Shown: positions 43,274 through 51,831 of the stretch, piece after piece | How positions within the stretch are numbered: position 1 is the first letter of the stretch | Layout of the letters: every line of letters begins with the position of its first letter | Made by a program: the position numbers and the translations under genes | Origin: Poriferisodalis sp965215815 | GTDB taxonomy: Bacteria > Actinomycetota > Acidimicrobiia > Acidimicrobiales > Poriferisodalaceae | DNA: 64,000 nucleotides | Direction: 5' to 3' | NCBI RefSeq assembly: GCF_965215815.1 | Contig: NZ_CBDCEO010000012.1 | Span: 806,001-870,000, forward strand | The notes under the pieces: model-generated | What the model was told of the DNA's origin: nothing | Seen by the model: only the letters and a program-made list of their open reading frames with translations | Databases searched by the model: none

Positions 43274-46117
43274 TCAGCCGCAGCCGCTGGTCGCTCCGCA
43301 GGACCGGCAAGCGAAGCACGAACCGGCGCGCACCATCCGATCGCCGCAGGTCATGCACAACGGTGCGTCCCGGTGCCAGCGTGCCTCGGAGCGCTCCGAC
43401 GGAGGATCCGGAGCCGGCTCGGCGCCGATTGCGCTCTCGACCGAAGCACTCTCAAGTCCTGGCAATGGCGGATCGGTGCGCTCGTCGACGCTGAGCACCC
43501 CCAGTTCGCTGCGCTCGTCGAACGACAGATACTCGAGCGCCAAGCGGCGGAAGATGTAGTCGACGATGCTGGTTGCGATACGAAGCTCGGGATCGTCGGT
43601 GAGCCCCGCCGGTTCGAACCGCATGTTGGTGAAGGCCTCGACATAGGAGCGCAGCGGCACCCCGTACTGCAGGCCATGGCTCACCGAGATGGCGAACGCG
43701 TCCATGATCCCGGCCAGCGTGGAGCCCTGTTTTGCGACGGTGAGGAATATCTCCCCTGGTCGTCCGTCGTCATACTCGCCGACCGTCATGTAGCCGTGGC
43801 AGTCGGTGACGCGGAAGGAGGACGTGCGCGACCGGCGACTGCGCGGCAACCGATTGCGCGGCGGTATCGGCGCTCCCCGCAGCGCCGCGTCGGCGTTGGC
43901 CGCGTGGGCCACGGCAGCCGTTGGCGCGGGCCCGACGGACAATGGCTGGCTCACCTTGCAGTTGTCGCGGTAAATCGCTACTGCTTTGAGGCCGAGCCGC
44001 CACGATTCGGTGAGGAGGTCCTCGATGTCGTCCACGGTGGCCGATTCCGGAAGGTTCACGGTCTTGGAGATCGCGCCCGACACGAATGGCTGGCACGCGG
44101 CCATCATCGCGACATGGCCCTGCGGCGAGATCACGTCATCCCCGATCGAGCAGGCGAACACAGCGCGGTCTGCGTCCGACAGATGCGGCGCGCCGGAGAT
44201 GTGCCCGGTTTCGAGGATGTGCGCCTCGATATCGGCGATCTCCGGCAGCGAGTATCCCAGCCGTGCAAGAGCGACGGGCACTGTCGAGTTCACGATGCGC
44301 AAGTCGCCGCCGCCGACCAGCTTCTTGTGCTTCACCAAGCCCAGGTCGGGCTCGATCCCGGTGGTGTCGCAGTCCATCATGAACGAGATCGTGCCCGTGG
44401 GCGCGATGACGGTGGCCTGAGAATTCCTGACGCCGTGAGCCTCACAACCATCTACTGCACGGTCCCATCGCTCGCGTGCAGCCGATCGCAGCTCGACTAC
44501 CAGAGCGGGCAGTCCGTTCTCTGAGGAAACGCTGTCGGCGGCTTCCGTGCGGTCTGGGCAGGCCTCGATGCGTTCGAGCGCGTCGCGATGTCGGCCCAGC
44601 ACACCGCTCATCGCTTCTGCGTTGGGCGCGTAGCCGTCGAACGCTCCGAGTCGTTCAGCCAGATCGGCGGAGGTGGCGTAGGCCTCCCCGCACATGAGCG
44701 CCGTGATCGACGCTGCAAGCGCCCTCGCTTGCGGCGAGTCGTACGGGACGCCCGCTGCCATCAGCAGCGCCCCCAGATTCGTGAAGCCCAGACCGAGCTG
44801 GCGGAAGCGGCGGGACGTCTCGCCGATGAGATCAGTCGGGTAGTCGGCGTGGCTGACCAGCACGTCCTGCGCAATAAACGTGATTCGTACTGCTTGACGA
44901 AAGCCCTCGACGTCGAAGTCGCAACCGGGTGCGGTGCCCACGTGATCCCCGAAGAAGGGCAGCAGGTTGACGCTTGCCAAGTTGCAGGCCGAATTGTCGA
45001 GGTGGACATACTCGCTGCACGGATTGCTGGCGTTGATCGGACCGTGAGCCGGCGCGGTGTGCCAGCTGTTGATCGTGGTCGAGAACTGCACGCCGGGATC
45101 TGCACACTCCCAGGACGCCTGGGCAATCTGGCGAAGCAGGTCCCGCGCCCCCATCACCGAAGTCACCTCGCCGTTCGTGCGGGCGCGCAGCTCCCAGGAG
45201 GCATCGGCCTCCACCGCTGCCATGAACTCGTCGGACAGCCGAACCGAGTTGTTCGCATTCTGGTACTGCACCGAGAACGAATCGACGCCGTCGAGATCCA
45301 TGTCGAAGCCCGCGGCGGACAACGCTCGCGCCTTGCGCTCTTCGCGTGCCTTGCACCACACGAACGCCTCAATATCAGGGTGGTCGGCGTCCAGCAACAC
45401 CATCTTGGCTGCGCGACGGGTCTTGCCGCCGCTGCGAATCGTTCCCGCTGACGCGTCGGCGCCCCGCATGAAGCTGACTGGGCCGCTTGCAGTCCCACCG
45501 CCCGACAGGAGTTCGCACGAGGCCCGCAGCGCCGACAGATTCACGCCGGCTCCCGAGCCACCCTTGAAGATGCGGCCCTCAGTGACGTACCACTCCAGGA
45601 TCGACTCCATCTCGTCGTCGACGGCGAGGATGAAGCACGCCGACGCCTGCTGAGGCACGCCCCGCACGCCGATGTTGAACCACACCGGGCTGTTGAAGGC
45701 CACTCGCTGATGCAGCAACAGCCATGCCAGCTCCGCCTCGAAGGTGGTGACCTCTTCAGGTGATTCGAAATAGCCATCGCTGGCTGCCCAGCGGGTGATC
45801 GTGCCCGCTACGCGGTCGATGACCTGGCGCAGTGAATGCTCTCGCTCTGGGGTGCCGAGGGTGCCCCGGAAGTACTTCTGGGCAACGATGTTGACCGCGG
45901 TGGGACTCCAATCGGCAGGGAATTCGACGTCGGGCTGCGAGAACGCCACCGACCCGTCGACCGCGTTGGTGATGGACGCGTCGAAGCGTTCCCACCGCAT
46001 GGCGTCGTAAGGGTGGGTGCCGGCAACGGTGAAATGCCGACGCAACCGCATTGGCGCGCCCCCAGGACGGCGGCCGGGGTCTGCGGTCTGCACTCGCTGC
46101 GTCTCGGTCATCGCCAC
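43274..46117 (-). CDS. nrdJ: Adenosylcobalamin-dependent (class II) ribonucleotide reductase
   Basis: 947 residues from GTG 46117. Class II core segments are RVAFNSPVWFNIGVRG, FKGGSGAGVNLSALR, the redox Cys in RASCELLSGGGTASG, and YVHLDNSACNLASVNL with the thiyl-radical Cys. VIAPTGTISFMMDCDTTGIE follows. The C-terminal TSCPD domain (FRVTDCHGYMTVGEYDDGR) precedes a Cys-rich tail (CMTCGDRMVRAGSCFACRSC) that probably re-reduces the active site. It makes deoxyribonucleotides without oxygen dependence but needs B12. No nrdR gene is adjacent; a DnaA-box-like cluster lies upstream instead. Confidence 0.95.
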   Translation of the reverse strand: MAMTETQRVQTADPGRRPGGAPMRLRRHFTVAGTHPYDAMRWERFDASITNAVDGSVAFSQPDVEFPADWSPTAVNIVAQKYFRGTLGTPEREHSLRQVIDRVAGTITRWAASDGYFESPEEVTTFEAELAWLLLHQRVAFNSPVWFNIGVRGVPQQASACFILAVDDEMESILEWYVTEGRIFKGGSGAGVNLSALRASCELLSGGGTASGPVSFMRGADASAGTIRSGGKTRRAAKMVLLDADHPDIEAFVWCKAREERKARALSAAGFDMDLDGVDSFSVQYQNANNSVRLSDEFMAAVEADASWELRARTNGEVTSVMGARDLLRQIAQASWECADPGVQFSTTINSWHTAPAHGPINASNPCSEYVHLDNSACNLASVNLLPFFGDHVGTAPGCDFDVEGFRQAVRITFIAQDVLVSHADYPTDLIGETSRRFRQLGLGFTNLGALLMAAGVPYDSPQARALAASITALMCGEAYATSADLAERLGAFDGYAPNAEAMSGVLGRHRDALERIEACPDRTEAADSVSSENGLPALVVELRSAARERWDRAVDGCEAHGVRNSQATVIAPTGTISFMMDCDTTGIEPDLGLVKHKKLVGGGDLRIVNSTVPVALARLGYSLPEIADIEAHILETGHISGAPHLSDADRAVFACSIGDDVISPQGHVAMMAACQPFVSGAISKTVNLPESATVDDIEDLLTESWRLGLKAVAIYRDNCKVSQPLSVGPAPTAAVAHAANADAALRGAPIPPRNRLPRSRRSRTSSFRVTDCHGYMTVGEYDDGRPGEIFLTVAKQGSTLAGIMDAFAISVSHGLQYGVPLRSYVEAFTNMRFEPAGLTDDPELRIATSIVDYIFRRLALEYLSFDERSELGVLSVDERTDPPLPGLESASVESAIGAEPAPDPPSERSEARWHRDAPLCMTCGDRMVRAGSCFACRSCGATSGCG

Positions 46118-46506
46118 GTGCTGTTATCCCCCTGCACAAGTGTCGCGAGCCAGAATCGATTCGCGAGAACACGGCTGCCGAATCTTCCGGCCACCACAGA
46201 CAGGCGCACCCTATGGCCGCCTGCCTGTGGAATGGAAGTGGGCAACGTCGGGGCTTTCATGGGGATATTCCTGTGCACAACTGGCGAGTGGTGTGGACAA
46301 CCGCCCACCGAGGTGCCAGCAGCGGACGCCTAGCAGAAATTGCGTGACAGCCCCGTGAGCAGGGGAGAGTGGTGACCTCCCGGTCGGGACACGACAGAGA
46401 TCCTCCTCCCGAACTGGCGCTTCTGGCAGGAAGTTTTCCACAGCGCCTGTGGATGAGTGCCGTCGCCCGGGGCGATCGTCGGACCCAACAGTGGCAGACT
46501 CGCCGC
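46118..46506. promoter_or_regulatory. Divergent nrdJ/reductase regulatory region with a DnaA-box-like cluster
   Basis: This 389-bp gene-free gap holds several 9-mers resembling DnaA boxes. They are TGTGGACAA (46292-46300, reverse of the actinobacterial box TTGTCCACA), TGTGCACAA (46272-46280, reverse TTGTGCACA), TTTTCCACA (46434-46442) and TGTGGATGA (46448-46456, reverse TCATCCACA). The last two form the inverted repeat TCCACAG-CGC-CTGTGGA. TTATCCCCC lies at 46124-46132 next to the nrdJ start. I see no B12 riboswitch or NrdR box. Confidence 0.5.
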
Positions 46507-47235
46507 GTGCAACGGCTGTACCCGCTGCCTCCGGGACCCGTCGACGCGGACCAAGCCGCTGGCCCGCGGCGCTTGCCGCACGCTGACCGTCCCTGGGTGA
46601 TGCTCAACATGGTTGCGAGCATCGACGGGGCCGCCGCGGTCGACGGTCTGTCGCGGGGACTCTCGAGCGCGGCCGACAAGGCATTGTTCGTCGCCTTGCG
46701 CGCCCAAGCCGACATCGTCCTGGTCGGTGCCCGCACAGCGAACGCCGAGCGATATGGCCCTGCGCGGCGATCTGGGGCCCGCATTGCAGTGGTCAGCGGC
46801 TCACTGAGCGTCGATCCGGACTTGCCGCTGTTCCGATCGCCGTCCGATCCGGCGACCGCACCGTTGCCACTGGTGGTGACAACTGCCAACGCTGACCCTG
46901 ATGCCGCGGCGCGGCTGGCAGATCGTGCCGACGTCGTGCCCGCTGGCACCGAGACAGTGGATCTGCATGCGGCGTTGAGGCACCTCGGCTCGCTGGGAGC
47001 CCGCGTCGTGCTGTGCGAAGGTGGGCCAGCCCTCAACGCCAGCTTGCTGGCAGCCGATCTCGTAGACGAAGTGAATCTGACGCACGCCCCGCTGGCCGTC
47101 GGAGACGAGGCCCCACGCATCGCCACCGCGCCCGTTGGCGGCTCAGCGCCTGCAGGACCACGCGAGTACGCGCTGGAGCACGTCATCACCCAAGACGGTG
47201 TGCTCTTCGTGCGCTGGATCCGCTCCCGGCGCTGA
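46507..47235 (+). CDS. RibD C-terminal-domain reductase (dihydrofolate-reductase fold)
   Basis: 242 residues from GTG 46507; ATG 46453 would add 18 poorly conserved residues. The opening PWVMLNMVASIDGAAAVDGL and the NADPH-site segment ADIVLVGARTANAERYG are typical, as is the closing VVLCEGGPALNASLLAADLVDEVNLTHAP cut here by family blocks (VLCEGGPALN, DLVDEVNLT). There is no deaminase domain, so it is a stand-alone reductase rather than bifunctional RibD. The substrate is uncertain. It is divergent from nrdJ. Confidence 0.8.
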   Translation: MQRLYPLPPGPVDADQAAGPRRLPHADRPWVMLNMVASIDGAAAVDGLSRGLSSAADKALFVALRAQADIVLVGARTANAERYGPARRSGARIAVVSGSLSVDPDLPLFRSPSDPATAPLPLVVTTANADPDAAARLADRADVVPAGTETVDLHAALRHLGSLGARVVLCEGGPALNASLLAADLVDEVNLTHAPLAVGDEAPRIATAPVGGSAPAGPREYALEHVITQDGVLFVRWIRSRR

Positions 47236-47248
47236 AATCCCGAACAAA

Positions 47249-47262
47249 TGCGCGCTATATCG
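47249..47262. promoter_or_regulatory. 14-mer TGCGCGCTATATCG shared with the Tad pilus promoter
   Basis: The same 14 bases recur exactly at 51950-51963 upstream of the Tad operon. The core GCGCTATATCGC-like stretch is nearly palindromic. It lies 172-185 bases before the lexA start. Confidence 0.45.
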
Positions 47263-47300
47263 AACATTCGTTGGTAGTGTAATGCCCGGAACGAGGGTTC
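47260..47300. promoter_or_regulatory. Two candidate LexA operators (SOS boxes) upstream of lexA
   Basis: GAACGAGGGTTC (47289-47300) is a perfect GAAC-N4-GTTC box and extends to GGAAC-N4-GTTCC. TCGAACATTCGTTGGT (47260-47275) matches the left half of the actinobacterial TCGAAC-N4-GTTCGA box and three bases of the right half. Both lie 130-175 bp before lexA, consistent with autoregulation. Confidence 0.7.
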
Positions 47301-47433
47301 CATCTCACGAATTTCATTTCACGGACTTCGACGAGTTCCGGCTCGACGGACGATGGTGAGCCAACTCGGCGGATTCGCCAAGCGGATTCGCCCGACACTG
47401 CTCACCGGGACGTAAATCTCCAGGAGGATCCCC

Positions 47434-48090
47434 ATGAAGATGGCTAGTGCTGCAGACCAGAGGGTCGCACATCTCGGAGAGCGCCAGCGCGCCATGCTCG
47501 AGTTCATCGACGAGACACAGCGCGAGCGCGGTTACCCGCCATCGGTGCGTGAGATCGGCGAGGCGGTCAACCTCAGCTCGCCTGCAACCGTCCACCGCCA
47601 TTTGCGAACACTTGAGGCAGACGGTTGGCTCCGGCGTGACCCGTCACGGCCCAGAGCACTCATCGTCAACTTCGACTGGCAGACGGGCGTGAAAGGAGAG
47701 CGACGGCCGACCCGTCATGTGCCCCTCATTGGCGACGTCGCGGCCGGTACCGACGTGCTCGCCCAGCAGAACGTCGAGGAACTGCTGCCGCTGCCCGCCG
47801 ACTTCACAGGCAGCGGTGAATTGTTCATGCTGCGAGTGCGGGGCGACTCAATGATCAATGCCGGTATCTGGGACCGCGACTATGTCGTAGCCCGCCATCA
47901 ACCCGATGCCGAGTCGGGGGACATCGTTGTCGCCGGCTTCGATGGCGAGGAGGGCACCGTCAAGCGCTACCGGCGCGCCGACGATCAAATCACTCTTGAA
48001 CCGGCCAATCCCGACCACCGCCCGATCGTCCGCCCCGCCGCCGAGGTCACGATCTACGGCAAGGTGGTGACGGTGATCCGCCGTCTTTAG
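47434..48090 (+). CDS. lexA: LexA repressor
   Basis: 218 residues; AGGAGG lies 7 bases before ATG 47434. The N-terminal winged helix has ERGYPPSVREIGEAVNLSSP and ATVHRHLRTLEADGWL. The C-terminal S24 protease has the self-cleavage Ala-Gly in GDVAAGTDV, Ser in RGDSMINAG and Lys in GTVKRYRR. RecA filaments trigger self-cleavage, derepressing SOS genes. Two GAAC-type boxes upstream support autoregulation. NudC follows on the same strand. Confidence 0.96.
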   Translation: MKMASAADQRVAHLGERQRAMLEFIDETQRERGYPPSVREIGEAVNLSSPATVHRHLRTLEADGWLRRDPSRPRALIVNFDWQTGVKGERRPTRHVPLIGDVAAGTDVLAQQNVEELLPLPADFTGSGELFMLRVRGDSMINAGIWDRDYVVARHQPDAESGDIVVAGFDGEEGTVKRYRRADDQITLEPANPDHRPIVRPAAEVTIYGKVVTVIRRL

Positions 48091-48096
48091 CGGCGG

Positions 48097-48160
48097 ACCG
48101 TCAAACACGGCGCCGCTTGTAGCCGCGAACTGTCAAACACGGCGCTTCTGCACGCCGTGT
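48097..48160 (+). promoter_or_regulatory. Direct repeat and start-codon hairpin between lexA and nudC
   Basis: GTCAAACACGGCGC occurs at 48100-48113 and 48132-48145 (16 of 17 bases identical when extended), period 32. Within the second copy ACACGGCG (48137-48144) pairs perfectly with CGCCGTGT (48153-48160), a hairpin that contains the GTG start of nudC. The first copy carries the same ACACGGCG and could compete for the same 3' arm. Confidence 0.6.
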
Positions 48161-48996
48161 GCTCAACTTGGCTGGTGTTCACGGTCCTGACGCAGCCACC
48201 TGAAGATCTCGATGTCACGTCCCGGGTGTGGATCCCGATCCGATCCGGCGCAGTCTTCACCGATCCCACAGGCGGCTTGGCCAGCGGCTCGACGGCCCCA
48301 GTCGGCGACGGATCGCCTCTCGCTTCATTCCTGGGAGTGCTCGACGGGCAGGGCGTGTGGGCAGTCGACATGGATCCCGCCGATGGACCGCCACTGGACG
48401 AGGGTGATCTCGAGCCCGTTCCGCTGCGAAAGCTCTACGGCCGCATCCCCGACGAGCACTGGCAGATCGCCGGCCGCGCAACTCAGATTGTGGAGTTCGA
48501 ACGAACCCACCGCTATTGCGGACGTTGCGGGAGCCCGACGAACACCAATGCCTCCGACCGAGCGAAGGTCTGCGGCGAGTGCGGGCATATGGCGTTTCCG
48601 AGGCTCAGCCCGGCCATGATCGTTCTCGTCGAGCGTGGCCCCGAGGTACTGCTCGCATGGGGCCGGCAATTCCCCGGACGCTTCTACAGCGCACTCGCGG
48701 GCTTCGTCGAACCCGGCGAGAGCCTCGAGGACGCCGTGTTCCGAGAGGTACGCGAAGAAGTCGCTATCTCAGTAAGCGACGTGCGCTACTTCGGTAGCCA
48801 GCCGTGGCCCTTCCCGCACTCGTTGATGTGCGGCTTTACTTGCCAATGGCAAGCAGGCGAGATCGAGATCGACCCTGAAGAGATCGTCGAAGCCGGCTGG
48901 TACACCGCTGACAACCTGCCCCCTTGCCCACGTGGTGGCATGTCGATTGCAGGCTGGCTGATCGACGACTGGCTGAAGCGCACAGGCGGCGCCTAG
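48157..48996 (+). CDS. nudC: NADH/NAD(+) pyrophosphatase NudC (NUDIX)
   Basis: 279 residues from GTG 48157. The zinc ribbon has YCGRCGSPT and VCGECGHM. The NUDIX box is GFVEPGESLEDAVFREVREE, and the NudC-specific SQPWPFPHSLM follows. The enzyme cleaves NADH to NMNH and AMP, and in some bacteria removes NAD caps from RNA. The assigned GTG lies in a hairpin; the next in-frame GTG (48175) is an alternative that would still leave the ribbon and NUDIX domains intact. Confidence 0.92.
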   Translation: MCSTWLVFTVLTQPPEDLDVTSRVWIPIRSGAVFTDPTGGLASGSTAPVGDGSPLASFLGVLDGQGVWAVDMDPADGPPLDEGDLEPVPLRKLYGRIPDEHWQIAGRATQIVEFERTHRYCGRCGSPTNTNASDRAKVCGECGHMAFPRLSPAMIVLVERGPEVLLAWGRQFPGRFYSALAGFVEPGESLEDAVFREVREEVAISVSDVRYFGSQPWPFPHSLMCGFTCQWQAGEIEIDPEEIVEAGWYTADNLPPCPRGGMSIAGWLIDDWLKRTGGA

Positions 48997-48998
48997 GC

Positions 48999-49030
48999 GG
49001 CGCTGGGCTCATCTGGTCGAACTCAGCGCC
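48999..49030. terminator. Bidirectional hairpin between nudC and cysS
   Basis: GGCGCTG (48999-49005) and CAGCGCC (49024-49030) form a perfect 7-bp stem around 18 bases, spanning the convergent gene ends. Confidence 0.5.
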
Positions 49031-50469
49031 TAGCTGCGGTGCCAGCTCGCGCCGCTAGGGCCATCGGACACCACGATGCCGCCAGCGGCCAAGTCGGCGC
49101 GGATGCGGTCGGCGGTGTCGAAGTCGCGAGCTGCGCGCGCTGCTGCCCGATCTACAAGCAACGCCTCGACCTCGGCGTCGGAAAGCTCGACATCGGTGCG
49201 AACGCGGTCGCCGTCGTCTCCGCAGGTGAGACCGAGGACGCTCAGCAGATGCAGCGCAGTACGAGCCGAGCGCGCGGCCTCTCGAGGCTGTTCGGCATCG
49301 AGAGAGGCGTTCGCACGGCGCACCAGCCGGAAGATCACATCGAGCGCGGTCGGCGTGGAGAAATCGTCGTCCATCGCCGCTGCGAACGTCGCTGCCGCTT
49401 CGACATCGAGCTCGGGTGCTGCGCCAGCCTCGATTTCGGGCCGTCGCAGTGTGGCCCACACCTCCGGGGCAATGCCTGCAGCCGCGACTCGGCGCGCGAA
49501 CGCATCGAGGCGGCCGACGGCGCTGCGAGCTGCCGCGAGCGCATCAGACCCCATCTCCATCGCTCGCCGGTAGTGGGTCTGCAGCACCAGCAGTCGGACG
49601 GCGCGAGCCCCCGTAGCGTCGATGGCGTCAGCGAGCTGGGTGTAGTTGCCGAGCGATTTTGCCATCTTCTGGCTGCCGACGTTCACCATTGCGCTGTGCA
49701 CCCAGTAACGAGCGAACGACTCGCCAACAGCAGTCACCTGCGCCCATTCGTTCTGGTGATGCGGGAAGACCAGGTCGTCTCCCCCGCCGTGAATGTCGAA
49801 GCCGGGCCCGAGCGCGCTGAGCGACATCGCCACGCACTCGGTATGCCAGCCGGGCCGGCCCTCGCCCCACGGAGTCGCCCAACGCGGCTCCCCCGGTCGG
49901 GCGGCCTTCCACAGCGCAAAATCCAATGGCGAGCGCTTGTCGGGATCGACTTCGACGCGTGCGCCGGCGTCAGCGGCGAGTTGCTCGAGGGTCCGCCCGG
50001 CCAGCTGGCCATACCCGGGAACTGAGTCCACGGCGAAGTACACGCCTTTGCCGGGAATGTCATACGCAGCCCCGAGCGATTTCAGCTGAGAGATCACGTC
50101 GATCATATGGGAGATGAAGTGGGTGGCATGGGGCCGCGAATGGGGCCGGAGCACACCGAGACGATCCAACTGCTCGTCATATGCCGCCGTGAACTCGGTT
50201 GCGACGTCGGCCTCCGAGCGATTCTCACGCTGGGCGCGCTCAACGATCTTGTCGTCGATGTCGGTGACATTCGATGCGACTGTCACGTCGAACCCGGCCC
50301 AGGACAGGTAGCGCCGCATCACGTCATAGGTCAGCGCAGTGCGGCCGTGACCGAGGTGCGGCACGTCATAAACCGTGGGACCGCAGACATACATCGAGAT
50401 CTCGCCCGGCGTGCGCGGGACGAAGGCGGTCTTGCGCCGCGTCATGGTGTCGAATATCTGCAAGCTCAC
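49030..50469 (-). CDS. cysS: Cysteinyl-tRNA synthetase (or close paralogue)
   Basis: 479 residues from GTG 50469. Class I motifs are PHLGHGR (HIGH-type) and KMAKSLGN (KMSKS-type). The zinc ligands lie in MYVCGPTVYD, GWHTECVAM and FPHHQNEWAQ. The DALR-type anticodon domain follows, ending in the D-rich tail RAARDFDTADRIRADL that is typical of CysS C-termini. The length agrees with CysS rather than the shorter MshC ligase of mycothiol synthesis, which shares the fold. The frame continues upstream to 50691 without family similarity. Confidence 0.92.
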   Translation of the reverse strand: MSLQIFDTMTRRKTAFVPRTPGEISMYVCGPTVYDVPHLGHGRTALTYDVMRRYLSWAGFDVTVASNVTDIDDKIVERAQRENRSEADVATEFTAAYDEQLDRLGVLRPHSRPHATHFISHMIDVISQLKSLGAAYDIPGKGVYFAVDSVPGYGQLAGRTLEQLAADAGARVEVDPDKRSPLDFALWKAARPGEPRWATPWGEGRPGWHTECVAMSLSALGPGFDIHGGGDDLVFPHHQNEWAQVTAVGESFARYWVHSAMVNVGSQKMAKSLGNYTQLADAIDATGARAVRLLVLQTHYRRAMEMGSDALAAARSAVGRLDAFARRVAAAGIAPEVWATLRRPEIEAGAAPELDVEAAATFAAAMDDDFSTPTALDVIFRLVRRANASLDAEQPREAARSARTALHLLSVLGLTCGDDGDRVRTDVELSDAEVEALLVDRAAARAARDFDTADRIRADLAAGGIVVSDGPSGASWHRS

Positions 50470-50588
50470 TGTTGTCGGGGTCCCGATCGGGCTGCAAGGG
50501 TACCGATGCGCTCCACGGCGAACCTCTGGAATTCCGGTGTGTCGTCCTGCGTCATACAAGGGCCAGCAAATCCTGACACGGCATGCGC

Positions 50589-50750
50589 TCAGGCCTCGCC
50601 GAAAATCCGGATGTTGCGTTTGCGGACGGGCCGCACCCGGGCGAGGCTGCCCAGCGTCCACATCGACGGTGAGCGGCGCTTGCCGCCGCACGAGTACGCC
50701 CAGGCGGCTACGGAAGCGCCATCTGGCTGAGGGAACTGGTCACGCCCCAT
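50589..50750 (-). CDS. Possible small basic protein, unknown function
   Basis: A 53-residue frame from ATG 50750 overlaps the end of the CPBP gene by 43 bases and fills most of the 238-bp gap before cysS. The C-terminal SPSMWTLGSLARVRPVRKRN is Arg-rich and could be a real small protein, but I do not recognise it and see no clear ribosome-binding site. It may be a chance frame. Confidence 0.25.
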   Translation of the reverse strand: MGRDQFPQPDGASVAAWAYSCGGKRRSPSMWTLGSLARVRPVRKRNIRIFGEA

Positions 50751-51514
50751 ACCGCCAGGTTGTGGAATGCGTGCAGGGCCAGGCCCGCCCACCACCCATA
50801 GCGCACTCGCGCGATGGTGAACATGAGGCCCAGCCACATCTGCGGGCTCACCACGAGGGGCGCCACGACAATCGCGGCGATGGAGAGATTCACGTCGTAG
50901 TTGCTGAGGTGCACGAAGCCGAACGCTGCGATCGAGCACCACACCGGCCAGCCCGGGTGTGATGACCACCACCGAGCGGCGCTGTCGCGCCAGGTCGGGG
51001 GGGTCGGGGCACTCTCGCTCTCAGCGGCATCTCGCGTCACACCGACGATGAGCGACTGGATCCACAACACGCCGGACGCGACCACGACGATCCCGAACAT
51101 CGCAGCGATGGCGATGACCGGCCCGTCGCCTCCTGCGAAGTTCAGGACTCCGATCGCTCCCGTGGCCGCCAGTACCCCCAAGCGCAAGCGGCCGGCGAGC
51201 GGGAGCCGGAACACAAGCTCCTCGATAACCGGCGCCAGCAGCGTCACGAGCACGAATTGCTCGACGAGGGGTCGCTTGAGGAGTTCGGACTCCAGGGTGT
51301 TGTCATAGCCCACTTTTGACGCAATCAGCGAGACCGCGAGCAAGGCGATCGAGCCGCCGAGACCGATCACGAAGAGGAGGGCAAGGCCTCCCGGCCAGCG
51401 TCCACGAACCGCCGCGCTGCGCCAGTCTGGGCGGACACCGAAGCGCGGGCTGATCGTGCTCCACACGCCCCTTGGCGCATCGGCGTCAGCGGGTGGAACT
51501 TCCTGGCCGCTCAA
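50708..51514 (-). CDS. CPBP-family intramembrane metalloprotease-like protein
   Basis: 268 residues with about seven hydrophobic segments. The Abi/CPBP motifs are present: APVIEELVFRLPL (EExxxR), FGFVHLSNY (FxxxH) and LALHAFHNLAVWG (HxxxN/D). Members include prenyl-protein proteases and bacteriocin-immunity proteins. The start is TTG 51514, whose TTGA overlaps the stop of the upstream HTH gene, implying co-translation. The substrate is unknown. Confidence 0.78.
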   Translation of the reverse strand: MSGQEVPPADADAPRGVWSTISPRFGVRPDWRSAAVRGRWPGGLALLFVIGLGGSIALLAVSLIASKVGYDNTLESELLKRPLVEQFVLVTLLAPVIEELVFRLPLAGRLRLGVLAATGAIGVLNFAGGDGPVIAIAAMFGIVVVASGVLWIQSLIVGVTRDAAESESAPTPPTWRDSAARWWSSHPGWPVWCSIAAFGFVHLSNYDVNLSIAAIVVAPLVVSPQMWLGLMFTIARVRYGWWAGLALHAFHNLAVWGVTSSLSQMALP

Positions 51515-51831
51515 ACCTCGTCGGCCGTCTCGGGTACTTCGTCGACGTCGGACAGGCGCGCTTCGGGATAGAGATGCTCGAGGCTTCCCGGCTCAACCCT
51601 GCATTGCTCCACGAAACTGTCCACATCGGAGAGTCGCAACCGGATGACACGGCCGAACCGGTACGCGGGTAGGTCGCCCCGATCAATGAAGCGATACAGC
51701 GTCCGGGTGGTGATGCCCATGCGGTTTGCAGCCTTCAGCGTGGACAGCCAGACGATTTCGTCATAGGAGGCCTGGCGCTGTTCCGGGCTCGTTGCGCCAT
51801 CGTCGCCTGCCTCCATCGGCTCCTCGGGCAT
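51511..51831 (-). CDS. Excisionase-type helix-turn-helix DNA-binding protein
   Basis: 106 residues from ATG 51831; the frame extends to TTG 51921 without supporting similarity. The MerR/excisionase-like wing-helix reads LSTLKAANRMGITTRTLYRFIDRGDLPAYRFGRVIRLR when joined from its parts: STLKAANRMGITTRTLYRF then DRGDLPAYRFGRVIRL. An acidic C-terminal tail follows. It is divergent from the Tad operon and could regulate it or the CPBP protease. No integrase or attachment sites were seen, so it is more likely a regulator than a phage excisionase. Confidence 0.7.
   Translation of the reverse strand: MPEEPMEAGDDGATSPEQRQASYDEIVWLSTLKAANRMGITTRTLYRFIDRGDLPAYRFGRVIRLRLSDVDSFVEQCRVEPGSLEHLYPEARLSDVDEVPETADEV

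Noticed and set aside
46118..46506. Chromosomal origin (oriC)
   Set aside because: There are DnaA-box-like sites but no dnaA, dnaN or AT-rich unwinding region, so regulation of nrdJ is more likely.
46118..46506. B12 riboswitch before nrdJ
   Set aside because: No B12-box or conserved multi-helix core could be traced in the upstream region.
51511..51831. Phage excisionase marking an integrated element
   Set aside because: No integrase, attachment repeats or phage genes lie around it; the family also includes ordinary regulators.
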